This document shows, piece by piece, positions 54,451 to 63,399 of a DNA stretch of 64,000 bases. Positions within the stretch are counted from its first letter, which is position 1. Each line of letters starts with the position of its first letter. The stretch lies in assembly GCF_008801815.1 (NCBI RefSeq), contig NZ_VZOX01000014.1, one strand, 5' to 3'. Made by a program: the position numbers and the translations under genes. The notes under the pieces were generated by a model that saw nothing but the letters and a program-made list of their open reading frames with translations, was not told where the DNA came from and ran no database searches. Origin of the DNA: Edwardsiella anguillarum (GTDB lineage Bacteria > Pseudomonadota > Gammaproteobacteria > Enterobacterales > Enterobacteriaceae).

Positions 54451-56189
54451 GGGCGGCTCCTCATCGGGTGGGGCAAGGGGGTGTAGTCGGCGTGGCGATC
54501 GCGGCGCTGCAGCAGGCGCGTCCGCAGGTTGTTTTTGCTGGGCAGCGGTGCGCCCTCCAGCAGGGCGGCGATCTCCGGCTGGTGACGCCAGCGCTGCAGG
54601 TGGTGCGCCAGCCGATCCCATAGCCGCTGCTCCAGCGTGCGATCGCCGTCGGCCAGGCGGAACAGGGCCTCGGCGAGATGGTTGACGAACAGGCAGTAGG
54701 CGGTGCGCTGCCAGCCCTGGTGGCGGGTGTAGCTGACCGAGCGCCGCGCCGCGTCGGAGAGGGTGGCCAGGCGGGCGGCGTCCCAGCGGGCGCTGTCGAG
54801 CTTGGTTCCCTCCAGATCGCGCAGCCACAGGCGGCAGGGCAGATGATCCTGTAGCCCGATAAGCACATTCTGCAGATGGGGTTCAAAGACGATCCCGCGA
54901 TCGAAGAAGGCCGTGAGGACGCTGGGCAGCAGCAGCGTCAGGTAGTGATCCAGCCACAGCAGCGCGGTCTCTCGGTAGTCGAGCGCGCGGGTGGCCGCCA
55001 GCTCGCGAATCAGGCGCTGCAGCGGGCTGGCGCCGTCGCGATCGAGGCCGAACAGCGTCCCCGCCAGCGCGGTCTGTCCCTCCTCGCGGACGCTGAGCGG
55101 CAGGGCCTGGCGATACAGTATGCCAAAGCACTCCTGCAGATGGCGCACTGCCTCCTGCTCATCCGCCCGGGCGAGGGGGCTAAAGTCCAGCGTGGTGGCG
55201 TTGGGCTCGCGCAGAATGGTCAGGCCGGGAACGGCGTGCTCCAGCTGACGAAAGTCCTCATTGAGCAGGGCGCTCAGGGTGACCGCGCTCTCTAGCTCAT
55301 ACCAGGCGTTTTTGCGGATGCAGTTGGTCAGCCGCACGTGGATAGAGCACTTGAGGAACCACGGCAGCGCGGGGTGATACAGCGTGCGCACCGAGGAGGT
55401 CGGCGCCAGCGCCGCCCCGCGCGGCCCCAGCGGGGTAATCAGCCCCTGACGCGCGGCGCGCAGATAAAGCGGGGAGCGCATGATGTGCGCCGTCTCCCAG
55501 GGATGACAGGGGTACAGGTGGGGCTCGCCGCCCAGCTCGCTCAGTACGCCGCCGATATCATCGATGCCCCGCTGGCTGAGCAGACGCGGATCGATGCGAA
55601 ACCAGAACAGCGGAAAGCGGGCGCCGACCTCTGGCGAGCAGGCCAGCAGCGCCTTAGGGTCGACCCCGCTGCGGCTTTTCGGGCTGGGGTGGAGCGGATG
55701 TCCCCAGATCAGGCCCTGCTCGCTGCCGATAAAGTCCGCGCCGGGGCGAAAGTCATGGGAGAGAAACGCCGCCGTCACGGCGCTGCTGTTGGCGATTTGC
55801 GCCGCTAGCGCATCGTTGTGCGCCACGTCCAGGCGCGCGGCCATCTCCGACAGCAGCAGGTCGATGGCCTGCGCCGACGAGAGCGGACGCCAGGGGCGGC
55901 CAAAGGATTTGACAAAGGGGACCGTGTCGAAGTCGCCGCGCCCTAAGAGGCTCCAGCGCCGCGCCGTGATGGCCAGCAGACAGTCGCTGGCGGGCAGGGT
56001 CAGGCGCAGGGGCTCGCCCGCCACCTGCGCGCTGGTTAGCGCCTGAGGAATATCGCCGTGGGGGCAGAGACGCACGCCGTCATCCGCCAGAGCAAACTCG
56101 CGAATATAGCAATTCAGCAGCGCGGTAAAGGTCGCGTGACAGGCGACGGCGGTGACCTCGGGATTAGGCGTCAGGGCATCGGTGGTCAT
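54447..56189 (-). CDS. pvsD: NIS siderophore synthetase PvsD
   Basis: 580 residues of the IucA/IucC family of NRPS-independent synthetases, which join citrate-type carboxylates to amines or alcohols with ATP. GHPLHPSPKSRSG near residue 165 is the family ATP-binding loop; PCHPWETAHI, LTNCIRKNAWYEL and FEPHLQNVLIGLQDHLP follow. The ATG at 56187-56189 has AAGGAG upstream; it overlaps the pvsC 3' end by 26 nt. Confidence 0.92.
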   Translation of the reverse strand: MTTDALTPNPEVTAVACHATFTALLNCYIREFALADDGVRLCPHGDIPQALTSAQVAGEPLRLTLPASDCLLAITARRWSLLGRGDFDTVPFVKSFGRPWRPLSSAQAIDLLLSEMAARLDVAHNDALAAQIANSSAVTAAFLSHDFRPGADFIGSEQGLIWGHPLHPSPKSRSGVDPKALLACSPEVGARFPLFWFRIDPRLLSQRGIDDIGGVLSELGGEPHLYPCHPWETAHIMRSPLYLRAARQGLITPLGPRGAALAPTSSVRTLYHPALPWFLKCSIHVRLTNCIRKNAWYELESAVTLSALLNEDFRQLEHAVPGLTILREPNATTLDFSPLARADEQEAVRHLQECFGILYRQALPLSVREEGQTALAGTLFGLDRDGASPLQRLIRELAATRALDYRETALLWLDHYLTLLLPSVLTAFFDRGIVFEPHLQNVLIGLQDHLPCRLWLRDLEGTKLDSARWDAARLATLSDAARRSVSYTRHQGWQRTAYCLFVNHLAEALFRLADGDRTLEQRLWDRLAHHLQRWRHQPEIAALLEGAPLPSKNNLRTRLLQRRDRHADYTPLPHPMRSRP

Positions 56190-57342
56190 GGCAGGGCTCC
56201 TTAAAGGGAAAAACGAGACAGAGTGCCAGTGCGGCAAGCGCCGCGACGGCAGACGCGATAAAGGGGGCCGACGGCGAAGCCTGTGCGCTCAGCAGCGCGG
56301 CGCACAGGCCGGCGCCGACGCCGGCCCATTTGCCGGCGGCATCCAGCTGCGCCAGGCGGTAGGCGGCGTCATGGGCGCGAAGGCGTTCGGCGATGCGTCG
56401 GTTAAGCCCGGCGTAGGCCAGCAGAATGCCCACGCCGAACAGGGTTCTGGCGGCCAGCAGCGCCGCCGCGCCCGAGAGGGCGTATTGCCACAGGGCGGCG
56501 ATCGCCAGCAGCGCCAGCCCCAGCGGGAGATGATGACGGGACGCGGCCGTGCGGTGCAGCGGCGGCAGCAGCAGCAAATAGAGCAGGTGGGGCCAGCTGT
56601 AGAGCGCCCCGACCATCGCCGAACCGGCGACCCACGGCTGGGCGTAGGGCAAAAAGTAGGGAAAGGTGACGACCATGGCGAAGCTGAACAGGATCTGCTG
56701 CACCCTGAGCAGCGTATAGCCCGCCGGCGCCGCCGTTGACGCCGCCGCGCCGCGCCGGGGGCGCTCATCGCCGCTTTCCCACGCCGGGCCGCGATCGTCC
56801 GGCAGCCAGCGGGTGATCAGCAGCGCGAGCAGCGGCAGCAGGGCCAGCCCGAGCCACAGACGCTGCGCCTGCAGCGGCGCGTACTCCAGCGCCGCGCCGA
56901 TCAGCGGCGGGGCCGTCAGCAGCGCCAGTCGGGCGGAGAACTGGGTCCAGTTGAGCGCGTTGGCCAGCCTCTCTCCCGGGCAGGCGCGGTAAAGATAGCC
57001 GTTGGCGGCCGCCAGCGTGCCGCCGGCCAGCCCCTGCAGCGCCAGGGCTGCGATCAGCCAGGGCAGCGAGGGGGCGGCACCGGCCCAGGCAAAGGCCAGC
57101 GTCAGTCCCAGCAGCGCCCGCTGCAGCGAGCAGCGGCGGCCGTAGCGGTCGGCGAAGCGCCCCCAGTAGGGGGTGCTCAGAGCCATCAGGACCGTCGGCA
57201 GCGTCGCGATCAGGCCGATCCAGGGGCTGTCCGGCGCCACCGAAAACCCGCGCAGCAGCGTCGGTAGAAACAGCGGCACGCCAAGGACGGTAAAGGCGGC
57301 CAAAAAGTGACAGGCCAGCACGATGGGCAGCAGCGGCGCCAT
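56164..57342 (-). CDS. pvsC: MFS siderophore exporter
   Basis: 392 residues, about 12 helices, major facilitator superfamily. The N-terminal helix is followed by the loop LMALSTPYWGRFADRYGRRCSL, the classic motif A. It lies between the two synthetase genes as pvsC does in Vibrio, so export of vibrioferrin is the likely role. The ATG begins 2 nt before the preceding gene's stop region; no separate ribosome site is obvious. Confidence 0.85.
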   Translation of the reverse strand: MAPLLPIVLACHFLAAFTVLGVPLFLPTLLRGFSVAPDSPWIGLIATLPTVLMALSTPYWGRFADRYGRRCSLQRALLGLTLAFAWAGAAPSLPWLIAALALQGLAGGTLAAANGYLYRACPGERLANALNWTQFSARLALLTAPPLIGAALEYAPLQAQRLWLGLALLPLLALLITRWLPDDRGPAWESGDERPRRGAAASTAAPAGYTLLRVQQILFSFAMVVTFPYFLPYAQPWVAGSAMVGALYSWPHLLYLLLLPPLHRTAASRHHLPLGLALLAIAALWQYALSGAAALLAARTLFGVGILLAYAGLNRRIAERLRAHDAAYRLAQLDAAGKWAGVGAGLCAALLSAQASPSAPFIASAVAALAALALCLVFPFKEPCHDHRCPDA

Positions 57343-57343
57343 A

Positions 57344-59056
57344 TCAGGTCGTCTCGGCGCGCAGGAAGTTAGGGCCGCTGTGGCCGTAAAACTTGTTGAT
57401 GTCCGCCGCGCCGGAGGCCCGCTTGCTGAGCAGGCTGCCGCTTTGCAGCAGGTATTTCACCGGCTGATGGGGATCCTCGAACAGGCAGCGCCGGGCGAAG
57501 GCGGTATCGACGCCGCGCTGCGCCAAGGTGGTGAGGGTGTTCGCCAGCGCCTGGCGCAGTATGTGGTAGGCCGCGGCGCGGTTAAGCTCGCCGGCGGCGG
57601 CCAGGCTCTCCAGCACCGCGGCCAGATCCAGCTGCAGGGTGATGGTGATGAACATCTGCGCCAGCGCCCGTTCGTCATCTACGCAGATGCGCGGATCGCG
57701 CAGCTGCACCAGCCGTGGGGCCAGGTCGGGGCAGGCGGCGCAGAAGCGCGCGGGCCAGAGGCGGGCGGCGTCGTTGTCCTTCAGCACCAGCGTCAGCGGT
57801 TGGCCGGGAGCCAGGCTGAGCATGGCGTTCTGCTGGTTAGACTCCAGCGCGATGCCGTAGCGCAGCCACAGGGTCAGGTGCACCTCGGCCATCAGCGTGC
57901 AGTATGACTGCCACCATTGGTAGAGCGTGGGCATGTTGGGCTGGCGCAGGATAAAGGCGAGATAGCTACCGCCGCCGGGCATCGGGCTGCCGAGCGCGGC
58001 CACCGGCGCCAGGGTCTCGTCGGCGCGGGGGGCCGGATAGCGGCGCAGCAGGAAGGCCAGCAGCATCTCATCGCCTACGTGGCCGCCGTCGCTTTCATCG
58101 ACGTGGCGCAGGCGCCCGCGCAGCAGCGGATCGCGCTGCGCCAGCCGCGGCAGAACGTCGGCGAACCACTGCCCGTCATACAGCGTGGAGGGCTTGATTA
58201 AGCGCAGATTTTTTTGTCCCAGGGTGCGCATCGCCAGGGGGACCTTAAGGTGGCAATCGGGGTGCTCGGCCAGCTGCAGGGTGCGGACCGACAGCGTGGG
58301 GTAGACCTCCAGATACGGGGTGGGCGCGGGCAGAAAATCGGGCGGCAGCGCGTTGAGCTGGGGCCAGGTCAGCGGGTGCACCGGCAGCAGAAAGTGGCCG
58401 TCGGCGATCTGCGGCGGCAGTCCGACCTGCGCGGGGTGGGGCCACCAGGCCGGCCGCGGCTGCTCGCTGCACAGGGTGACGGCGTCGCGCGGCACGGCGA
58501 GCCAGCGCAGCGCGAAGGGCTGGGCGAACTCCGGGGCGTAGCGGCGCAGCTGTGCGGCGTCGAAGCCAAATTTGGCGCGCGCCGTGGGGTAGTAGGGATG
58601 GTCGAGGAAGCTGGCCATGCGATCGGCGTGGCGCAGGCGTTCGCCCCAGCTGCAGCGCGCCAGATCGGGGGTCAGCGCGGCGGCCTGCTCGGTGAAAATG
58701 GCGCGGCAGAGCTCGCCCTGCGCGCAGGCGGCGTCGGCTTCGGCGCGGTAGGCGAGGTACAGCCGCTGCGCCTCGGGATCGTCCGGCGGCGTCAGGCGCG
58801 CCAGCCAGGCATCGTAGCCCTCGCAGTCGTGCCATCCGTCGTCGTGATGCTCCTGCCAGCGCGGCGCGGCGGCGCGCCAGGACTGCATGTAGTCGTGGGG
58901 GCATACCGCCAGGCGCAGCGGAACGGCGAAGTGCGAGGCGTACAGCCAGTAGGCGTCGCCCTCCCTGCGCAGCGTCGAGCGGCTCAGCACCCCGGCGACA
59001 TCCTCGCGAAGGCAGGCATCGATAATGCGCTGCGTAATGTAGCGGCGTTGATTCAT
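57344..59056 (-). CDS. pvsB: NIS siderophore synthetase PvsB
   Basis: 570 residues of the IucA/IucC family. The start is the ATG at 59054-59056 overlapping the pvsA stop, giving MNQRRYITQRIIDACLREDV. A much longer frame to 59887 is antisense-free read-through of pvsA in another frame and is not protein. FLDHPYYPTARAKFGF near residue 160, LPVHPLTWPQL, LKVPLAMRTLGQKNLR and LESNQQNAMLSL are family motifs. It works with PvsD to build the citrate-ethanolamine-oxoglutarate-alanine backbone. Confidence 0.92.
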   Translation of the reverse strand: MNQRRYITQRIIDACLREDVAGVLSRSTLRREGDAYWLYASHFAVPLRLAVCPHDYMQSWRAAAPRWQEHHDDGWHDCEGYDAWLARLTPPDDPEAQRLYLAYRAEADAACAQGELCRAIFTEQAAALTPDLARCSWGERLRHADRMASFLDHPYYPTARAKFGFDAAQLRRYAPEFAQPFALRWLAVPRDAVTLCSEQPRPAWWPHPAQVGLPPQIADGHFLLPVHPLTWPQLNALPPDFLPAPTPYLEVYPTLSVRTLQLAEHPDCHLKVPLAMRTLGQKNLRLIKPSTLYDGQWFADVLPRLAQRDPLLRGRLRHVDESDGGHVGDEMLLAFLLRRYPAPRADETLAPVAALGSPMPGGGSYLAFILRQPNMPTLYQWWQSYCTLMAEVHLTLWLRYGIALESNQQNAMLSLAPGQPLTLVLKDNDAARLWPARFCAACPDLAPRLVQLRDPRICVDDERALAQMFITITLQLDLAAVLESLAAAGELNRAAAYHILRQALANTLTTLAQRGVDTAFARRCLFEDPHQPVKYLLQSGSLLSKRASGAADINKFYGHSGPNFLRAETT

Positions 59057-60222
59057 GGCGCGATCTCCCAGGTCAGTGATGGCAGGACGCGCTCCTCCAG
59101 GGCCTGCAGCCGCATCGGGTCCGCCGCCTGCAGGTAAAGCACGCCCAGGTAGTCTTTGTTGGAGTGGGTTTGCGTAATGCGGTCGCCGCGTTGGTGCAGC
59201 GCCCGGTAGCTGACGCCGGGCGGGCAGTGGGGCTGCGGCGGACGGTGCAGGGTGCCGCTGTTTTCCGCGATCAGATAGTGGATCAGCGCGGCGGCGTCGG
59301 GCAGGGTGACGTCGGGCAGCGGCTGTCCCAGATGCAGGCGCAGAATCGGAGAAAACCAGCCGCCGGGCAGCAGTCTGTCCAGCAGGAACTCGCGCCCATC
59401 GCCGATGCTGCGGTAGTTGATCTCGACCAGCCGCGGTCCCTGCGCGTCGGCGATAAACTCGCTGTGGCACACACCCAGGCCGACACCGAAGCGTTGCAGC
59501 TGCGCCAGCGCCTGAGCCTGCCAGCGCTGGCTCAGGGCCCCCGGCCAGCGCGCCTGGGCTTCGATGAAGTGAGGCGCGGCGCCGAGTGTGACGTCGAAGC
59601 CGCCGATCGCGATCAGCCGCTCGCCGTCGCCCAGGGTCTCCAGGGTGAACAGCGCCCCGTCGAGGTATTGCTCCAGCAGCAGCGTGCAGCCGGGAGGGAA
59701 GGCGGCGCGCGCCCGGGCCAGCTGCGCGGGATCCTCTACCCGCGTGACATTCATCGATGCCACCCCCTGGCTGGGCTTGAGTACCAGCGGCCAGGGCCAG
59801 TCGGGATCGATGGGGGTCTCCGGCAGCAGCAGGCGCGACCAGAGGGAGGGCAGTCCCAGCTGGGCCAGGCGCTGGCGCATACGCCACTTCTCCTTGGCCG
59901 CATAGCAGATGGGCCAGGGTTTTCCCGGCAGATTCAGCGCGGCGGCGGCGATGGCGCAGGCGCTCTGCAGGTGGTCGCTGTTGGTGAAGAGGGCGCGGGG
60001 CGTGACGCCCAGCGCCGTCAGCGTATCCAGGATGGCGAGCGGATTAAAGACATCGCATTCGACCACCGTCACCGGCCCGGCGAGGCAGGCGCGGTGTTCG
60101 GCGGCGCGATCGGTCAGCAGCAGCACGGGGAGATCCAGGCGCTGGGCGGCGGGGATAAAGCCCTGGGTGGTGGCGGCATTGACCACGTGACTGACGATGA
60201 CCAGCGGTGCGGAGCGAGACAT
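59053..60222 (-). CDS. pvsA: ATP-grasp ligase of vibrioferrin synthesis
   Basis: 389 residues from the ATG at 60220-60222 (MSRSAPLVIVSHVVNAATTQG); a longer frame adds 40 arginine- and proline-rich residues from the upstream gene. ATP-grasp features are LVLKPSQGVASMNVTRV near residue 170, LLLEQYLDGALFTLETL and LVEINYRSIGDGRE near 285. In the Vibrio cluster PvsA occupies the same first position and is thought to handle the alanine addition. It lies 15 nt after the SbnG-like gene. Confidence 0.88.
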   Translation of the reverse strand: MSRSAPLVIVSHVVNAATTQGFIPAAQRLDLPVLLLTDRAAEHRACLAGPVTVVECDVFNPLAILDTLTALGVTPRALFTNSDHLQSACAIAAAALNLPGKPWPICYAAKEKWRMRQRLAQLGLPSLWSRLLLPETPIDPDWPWPLVLKPSQGVASMNVTRVEDPAQLARARAAFPPGCTLLLEQYLDGALFTLETLGDGERLIAIGGFDVTLGAAPHFIEAQARWPGALSQRWQAQALAQLQRFGVGLGVCHSEFIADAQGPRLVEINYRSIGDGREFLLDRLLPGGWFSPILRLHLGQPLPDVTLPDAAALIHYLIAENSGTLHRPPQPHCPPGVSYRALHQRGDRITQTHSNKDYLGVLYLQAADPMRLQALEERVLPSLTWEIAP

Positions 60223-60236
60223 AGGCGGTATCCGTT

Positions 60237-61034
60237 TTACAGGGAAAGATCGGTGGCGCGCGGGCCACGGGAGGCCGCGGTGCGAAGGTCGTCGCGCCGC
60301 TGGCGTAATGCGCGGAACAGCAGGCCGCGATCTTCGCCGCACAGCCAGGCGTCGATCCCGCTGCGCAGCCAGTAGTCCCGCTGCCGTTCGCTGCGGGGGT
60401 TGGCGCAGAAGGGGACGCCGGCGGCGCGGCAGCGGCGGGCGATGCGGCGCAGCTGACGGGTCACCTGTGGGTGCGTAGGCTGTGCGCCGAGCCCCAGGCT
60501 GAGCGCCATGTCCAGCGCCCCCTCCAGGATCATGGCGACCCCGTCGAGCGCCAGCAGGTCGTCGAGGATGGCCAGCCCGGCGGCCGATTCGATCATCGGG
60601 ATCAGCATCAGCCCCTGATTGGCCTGTCGGCAGTAGGCGTCCAGCGGCCGGGTACCGAAGCCGGTGACGCCGCCGCCGGTGATACCGCGTCGCCCGAGGG
60701 GCGGGAAGCGCATGGCGTCGCGCGCCGCGGTGACCTCTGCGATGGACTCGACCTGCGGCAGGACGATGCCGTGGGCGCCGAGATCCAGCACGCGGCCAAT
60801 GCGCTTGGTCGCGGCGTTGGGAACGCGCACCAGCGGCGCACAGCCGTGGCTCTGGGCCAGATGAATACAGTGCTGCAGGCGCTCCTCATCGTGGGGCAGA
60901 TGCTCCATATCCAGGATGACAAAGTCATACCCGGCGCAGGCGATCATCTCCACCAGCAGGGGGTGGAGCAGCGAATTGAGGATGCCGAAAACCGGCTGTT
61001 TACCCAGCTTGGTGGGGAGCGATAATTCCAACAT
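60237..61034 (-). CDS. HpcH/SbnG-like aldolase-family citrate synthase
   Basis: 265 residues of the HpcH/HpaI class II aldolase family: YDFVILDMEHLPHDEERLQ near residue 40, GAHGIVLPQVESIAEVTAARDAMRFPPLGRRGITG, MLIPMIESAAGLAILDD and ILEGALDMALSLG. In staphyloferrin B loci the homologue SbnG makes citrate from oxaloacetate and acetyl-CoA for the siderophore. As first gene of this pvs operon the same role is likely. The start ATG at 61032-61034 has no ribosome site and lies 8 nt from a Fur-like box. Confidence 0.83.
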   Translation of the reverse strand: MLELSLPTKLGKQPVFGILNSLLHPLLVEMIACAGYDFVILDMEHLPHDEERLQHCIHLAQSHGCAPLVRVPNAATKRIGRVLDLGAHGIVLPQVESIAEVTAARDAMRFPPLGRRGITGGGVTGFGTRPLDAYCRQANQGLMLIPMIESAAGLAILDDLLALDGVAMILEGALDMALSLGLGAQPTHPQVTRQLRRIARRCRAAGVPFCANPRSERQRDYWLRSGIDAWLCGEDRGLLFRALRQRRDDLRTAASRGPRATDLSL

Positions 61035-61070
61035 AATTATTAATGATAATAGTAATGATTTTCATTCAAA
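61035..61070 (-). promoter_or_regulatory. Fur box and promoter of the pvs operon
   Basis: AT-rich repeats of the Fur type, AATGATAATAGTAATGATTTTCATT, are at 61042-61066 (three GATAAT-like hexamers). On the minus strand TTGAAT (61065-61070) and TATCAT (about 61044-61049) form a plausible promoter with a 15-bp spacer. This places the transcription start almost at the start codon. Confidence 0.8.
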
Positions 61071-61261
61071 TTAATCTAACGGGGATGATCGTGGTGAGAT
61101 AGTGAATAATTGTTGCAAATTATTTCTGAATGCGTCAGTGCGGGAGGGCGGTCGGCAACGGTGGGCGTGTTTTATAACACTATGTTTATTATGGTTATTG
61201 TGACTATCCCGCGCCCTGTCGCCGCGGCGGGGCGCGACGGCGACGAGGAGGGGCGCCCGGG
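61071..61261. other. Intergenic region between ATPase gene and pvs operon
   Basis: No gene. It separates two operons running in the same direction; 61140-61210 has an AT-rich stretch but no clear terminator was identified. Confidence 0.4.
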
Positions 61262-62041
61262 TCAGGGGGCCGGCGGGGCGCTGAGCCCATCCACCATCAG
61301 CTGGGGCCATCCGCGGGAGCAGGACTCCACTCGGCCGCGGACGCCGTAGACGCCGGCCAGGTGGGCTGGGGTGATCACCGCCTGCGGAGGGCCATCGGCG
61401 ATACATCGCCCCTGCGCGAGCAGCAGGGCATGATCGGCGTGGCGCAGGGCGATATTCAGATCGTGCAGCACCACAATGGTGACAATGTCACGTTTTTGCG
61501 TCTCCTCACGCAGTAGCGTCATGACGTGAAACTGGTAGTTGAGATCCAGCGCGCTGAGGGGCTCATCCAGCAGCAGCAGCGCGGGACGGCGGATCAGGGA
61601 TTGCGCCAGCCCAACCAGCTGCTTTTGTCCGCCGGAAAGGGTTGTCAGGCTGTGCAGCGCCAGGTGGGCGATCCCCAGCCGCGCCAGCAGCGCCAGCGCC
61701 TCGCGCGGGTCGGCGTCGCCTTCCGCGGTGGCGTGACGGGCGACCATGACCGACTCCAGTACGCTCAGTCGCACTCCTTCCGGCAGCGTTTGCGGCAGAT
61801 AGACCACCTGACGGCTGCGGCGGGCCGGAGGGCATCCCACCAGCTGATATCCGTTGAGCAGCAGGCTGCCGCGTGCCGGGCGTAGGCCGGCCATCGCCCG
61901 CAGCAGGGTCGACTTCCCGCAGCCGTTGGGGCCCAGCAGCGCGCAGACCTGACCGCGCGCCAGCAGCTCGACGCTGAGGCCGTCAATAACGCGGCGTGCG
62001 CCGTAGCCTGTGCTCAGCGCGTTTATCTGTAGACCCGACAT
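61262..62041 (-). CDS. Ferric siderophore ABC transporter ATPase
   Basis: 259 residues. Walker A ALLGPNGCGKSTLLRAMAG near residue 35, signature LSGGQKQLVGLAQSL near 138, Walker B RPALLLLDEPLSALD near 155 and the H-loop in VVLHDLNIAL. It is of the FecE/FepC type. It shares one base with the permease stop (TAATG). It should energise uptake of ferric vibrioferrin. Confidence 0.94.
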   Translation of the reverse strand: MSGLQINALSTGYGARRVIDGLSVELLARGQVCALLGPNGCGKSTLLRAMAGLRPARGSLLLNGYQLVGCPPARRSRQVVYLPQTLPEGVRLSVLESVMVARHATAEGDADPREALALLARLGIAHLALHSLTTLSGGQKQLVGLAQSLIRRPALLLLDEPLSALDLNYQFHVMTLLREETQKRDIVTIVVLHDLNIALRHADHALLLAQGRCIADGPPQAVITPAHLAGVYGVRGRVESCSRGWPQLMVDGLSAPPAP

Positions 62042-63150
62042 TATAGGAGCCCCCGCTGGCGGAAGAGGATGCTGAGGAAAAACGGCACGCCGACCAGCGC
62101 GGTGACGATGCCGACGGGAATGACGACGCCGGAAAAGAGGTTCTTGGCGGCGACGGAGGCAAGCGACAGCACCAGCGCGCCGCTAAGGGCGCTGCCGGGC
62201 AGGTAAAAGCGGTGATCTTCGCCAAACAGCAGACGGGCGATATGGGGCGCGACCAGGCCGATAAACCCGATCGGCCCGACGAACGCGACCGCCAGCGCGG
62301 ACAGGATACTGATGCGCAGCAGGGTGCCCAGGCGCAGCCGACGGACGTCGATACCGAAGCTGCTCGCCCGATCCTCGCCCAGGCGTAGGGCGGTGAGCTG
62401 CCAGGCGCTGCGCAGGGAGAGGGGCAGCAGCACGATCAGGGCGGCGCCCAGGATCCCCAGCGTCGTCCAGGAGGCGCGGGCCAGGCTGCCCATGGTCCAG
62501 AACACCAGCCCCTGCAGGGTATCCTCGCTGGCGATAAATTGCATCAGGGCGACCAGCGCGTTGAAGGTGAACACCAGCGCGATCCCAAACAGCACGACGC
62601 CGGCGGCGGCGACGCGGCTCCAGCGGGTGAGGCCATACAGCAGCAGGGTGGCGAGCAGGGCGAACAGCAGCGCATTGGCGGAGATCGCCCACTGCGCCGG
62701 GAGTCCCGGAACGCTGAGCCCCAGCACGATGGCCAGGGCGGCGCCGAAGGCGGCGGCGGAGGAGACGCCCAGGGTGAAGGGGCTGGCCAGCGGATTATTG
62801 AGGATGGTCTGCATTTCAGCGCCGGCCAGCCCTAGGATCATGCCGACGATGACGGCCATAAGGGCATAGGGCAGGCGGATATCCCAGACGATGACCTGCG
62901 CCGATGCCTCGGCGGCGGCGGGGTGCCACAGCGTCTGCCACAGGCGGGAAGGCGGCAGATCCGACGGCCCCAGGGTGAAGTCGAGCAGCAGCGAGGCGGC
63001 GATGGCGGTCAGCATCGCGGCGATGAGCCATAGGCGCCGTCGCAGGATATGGCGATAGGCGCGCTGGACGGCGGCGGTATCGACGCCCGGCCTGAGCGGT
63101 GCGTCGGCTGCGCGGGGGGCTGCGCCCCGGATGGCGTTGGGTGTTTTCAT
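62041..63150 (-). CDS. Ferric siderophore ABC transporter permease (FecCD family)
   Basis: 369 residues, about 9-10 membrane helices. WDIRLPYALMAVIVGMILGLAGAEMQTILNNPLASPFTLGVSSAAAFGAAL near residue 88 and the coupling-loop region VGPIGFIGLVAPHIARLLFG near 290 are FecCD signatures. Only one permease gene is present, so it would act as a homodimer, whereas Vibrio pvuCD has two. Behind a Fur-like box at 63204-63222. Confidence 0.92.
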   Translation of the reverse strand: MKTPNAIRGAAPRAADAPLRPGVDTAAVQRAYRHILRRRLWLIAAMLTAIAASLLLDFTLGPSDLPPSRLWQTLWHPAAAEASAQVIVWDIRLPYALMAVIVGMILGLAGAEMQTILNNPLASPFTLGVSSAAAFGAALAIVLGLSVPGLPAQWAISANALLFALLATLLLYGLTRWSRVAAAGVVLFGIALVFTFNALVALMQFIASEDTLQGLVFWTMGSLARASWTTLGILGAALIVLLPLSLRSAWQLTALRLGEDRASSFGIDVRRLRLGTLLRISILSALAVAFVGPIGFIGLVAPHIARLLFGEDHRFYLPGSALSGALVLSLASVAAKNLFSGVVIPVGIVTALVGVPFFLSILFRQRGLL

Positions 63151-63194
63151 GGCTGGAATACCGTGGAATGAGTAAAGTGATAACGCTAATCAAT

Positions 63195-63222
63195 ATCAAT
63201 ATTGATGTAAATGAAAATTATT
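63195..63222 (-). promoter_or_regulatory. Fur-box-like region before the permease gene
   Basis: GATGTAAATGAAAATTATT (63204-63222) resembles the Fur consensus in hexamer form, next to the perfect 12-bp palindrome ATCAATATTGAT (63195-63206). Both lie about 50-70 bp upstream of the permease start. Iron repression is expected for this transporter. Confidence 0.7.
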
Positions 63223-63231
63223 AGCATGTAC

Positions 63232-63399
63232 TACCCGATGCCCGCTGCCTAATGCCTAATGCCTAATGCCTAATGCCTAATGCCTAATGCCTAATGCCTA
63301 ATGCCTAATGCCTAATGCCTAATGCCTAATGCCTAATGCCTAATGCCCGATGCCCGCTGTCTGATGACCGCAGCCTGATGCCCGATGCCTGGTGCGGGG
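63232..63399. repeat. Heptamer tandem array, 24 units (14 perfect TGCCTAA)
   Basis: Fourteen exact copies of TGCCTAA (63246-63343), flanked in the same 7-bp phase by diverged units: TACCCGA and TGCCCGC on the left, and TGCCCGA, TGCCCGC, TGTCTGA, TGACCGC, AGCCTGA, TGCCCGA, TGCCTGG and TGCGGGG on the right. The strict phase suggests one array whose centre has been homogenised. It lies about 10 bp upstream of the Fur-box region of the permease operon. Confidence 0.95.

Noticed and set aside
59057..59887. N-terminal extension of pvsB into the pvsA region
   Set aside because: The extension overlaps pvsA in another frame and has no family homology; the ATG at 59056 overlaps the pvsA stop and starts the family-like sequence.
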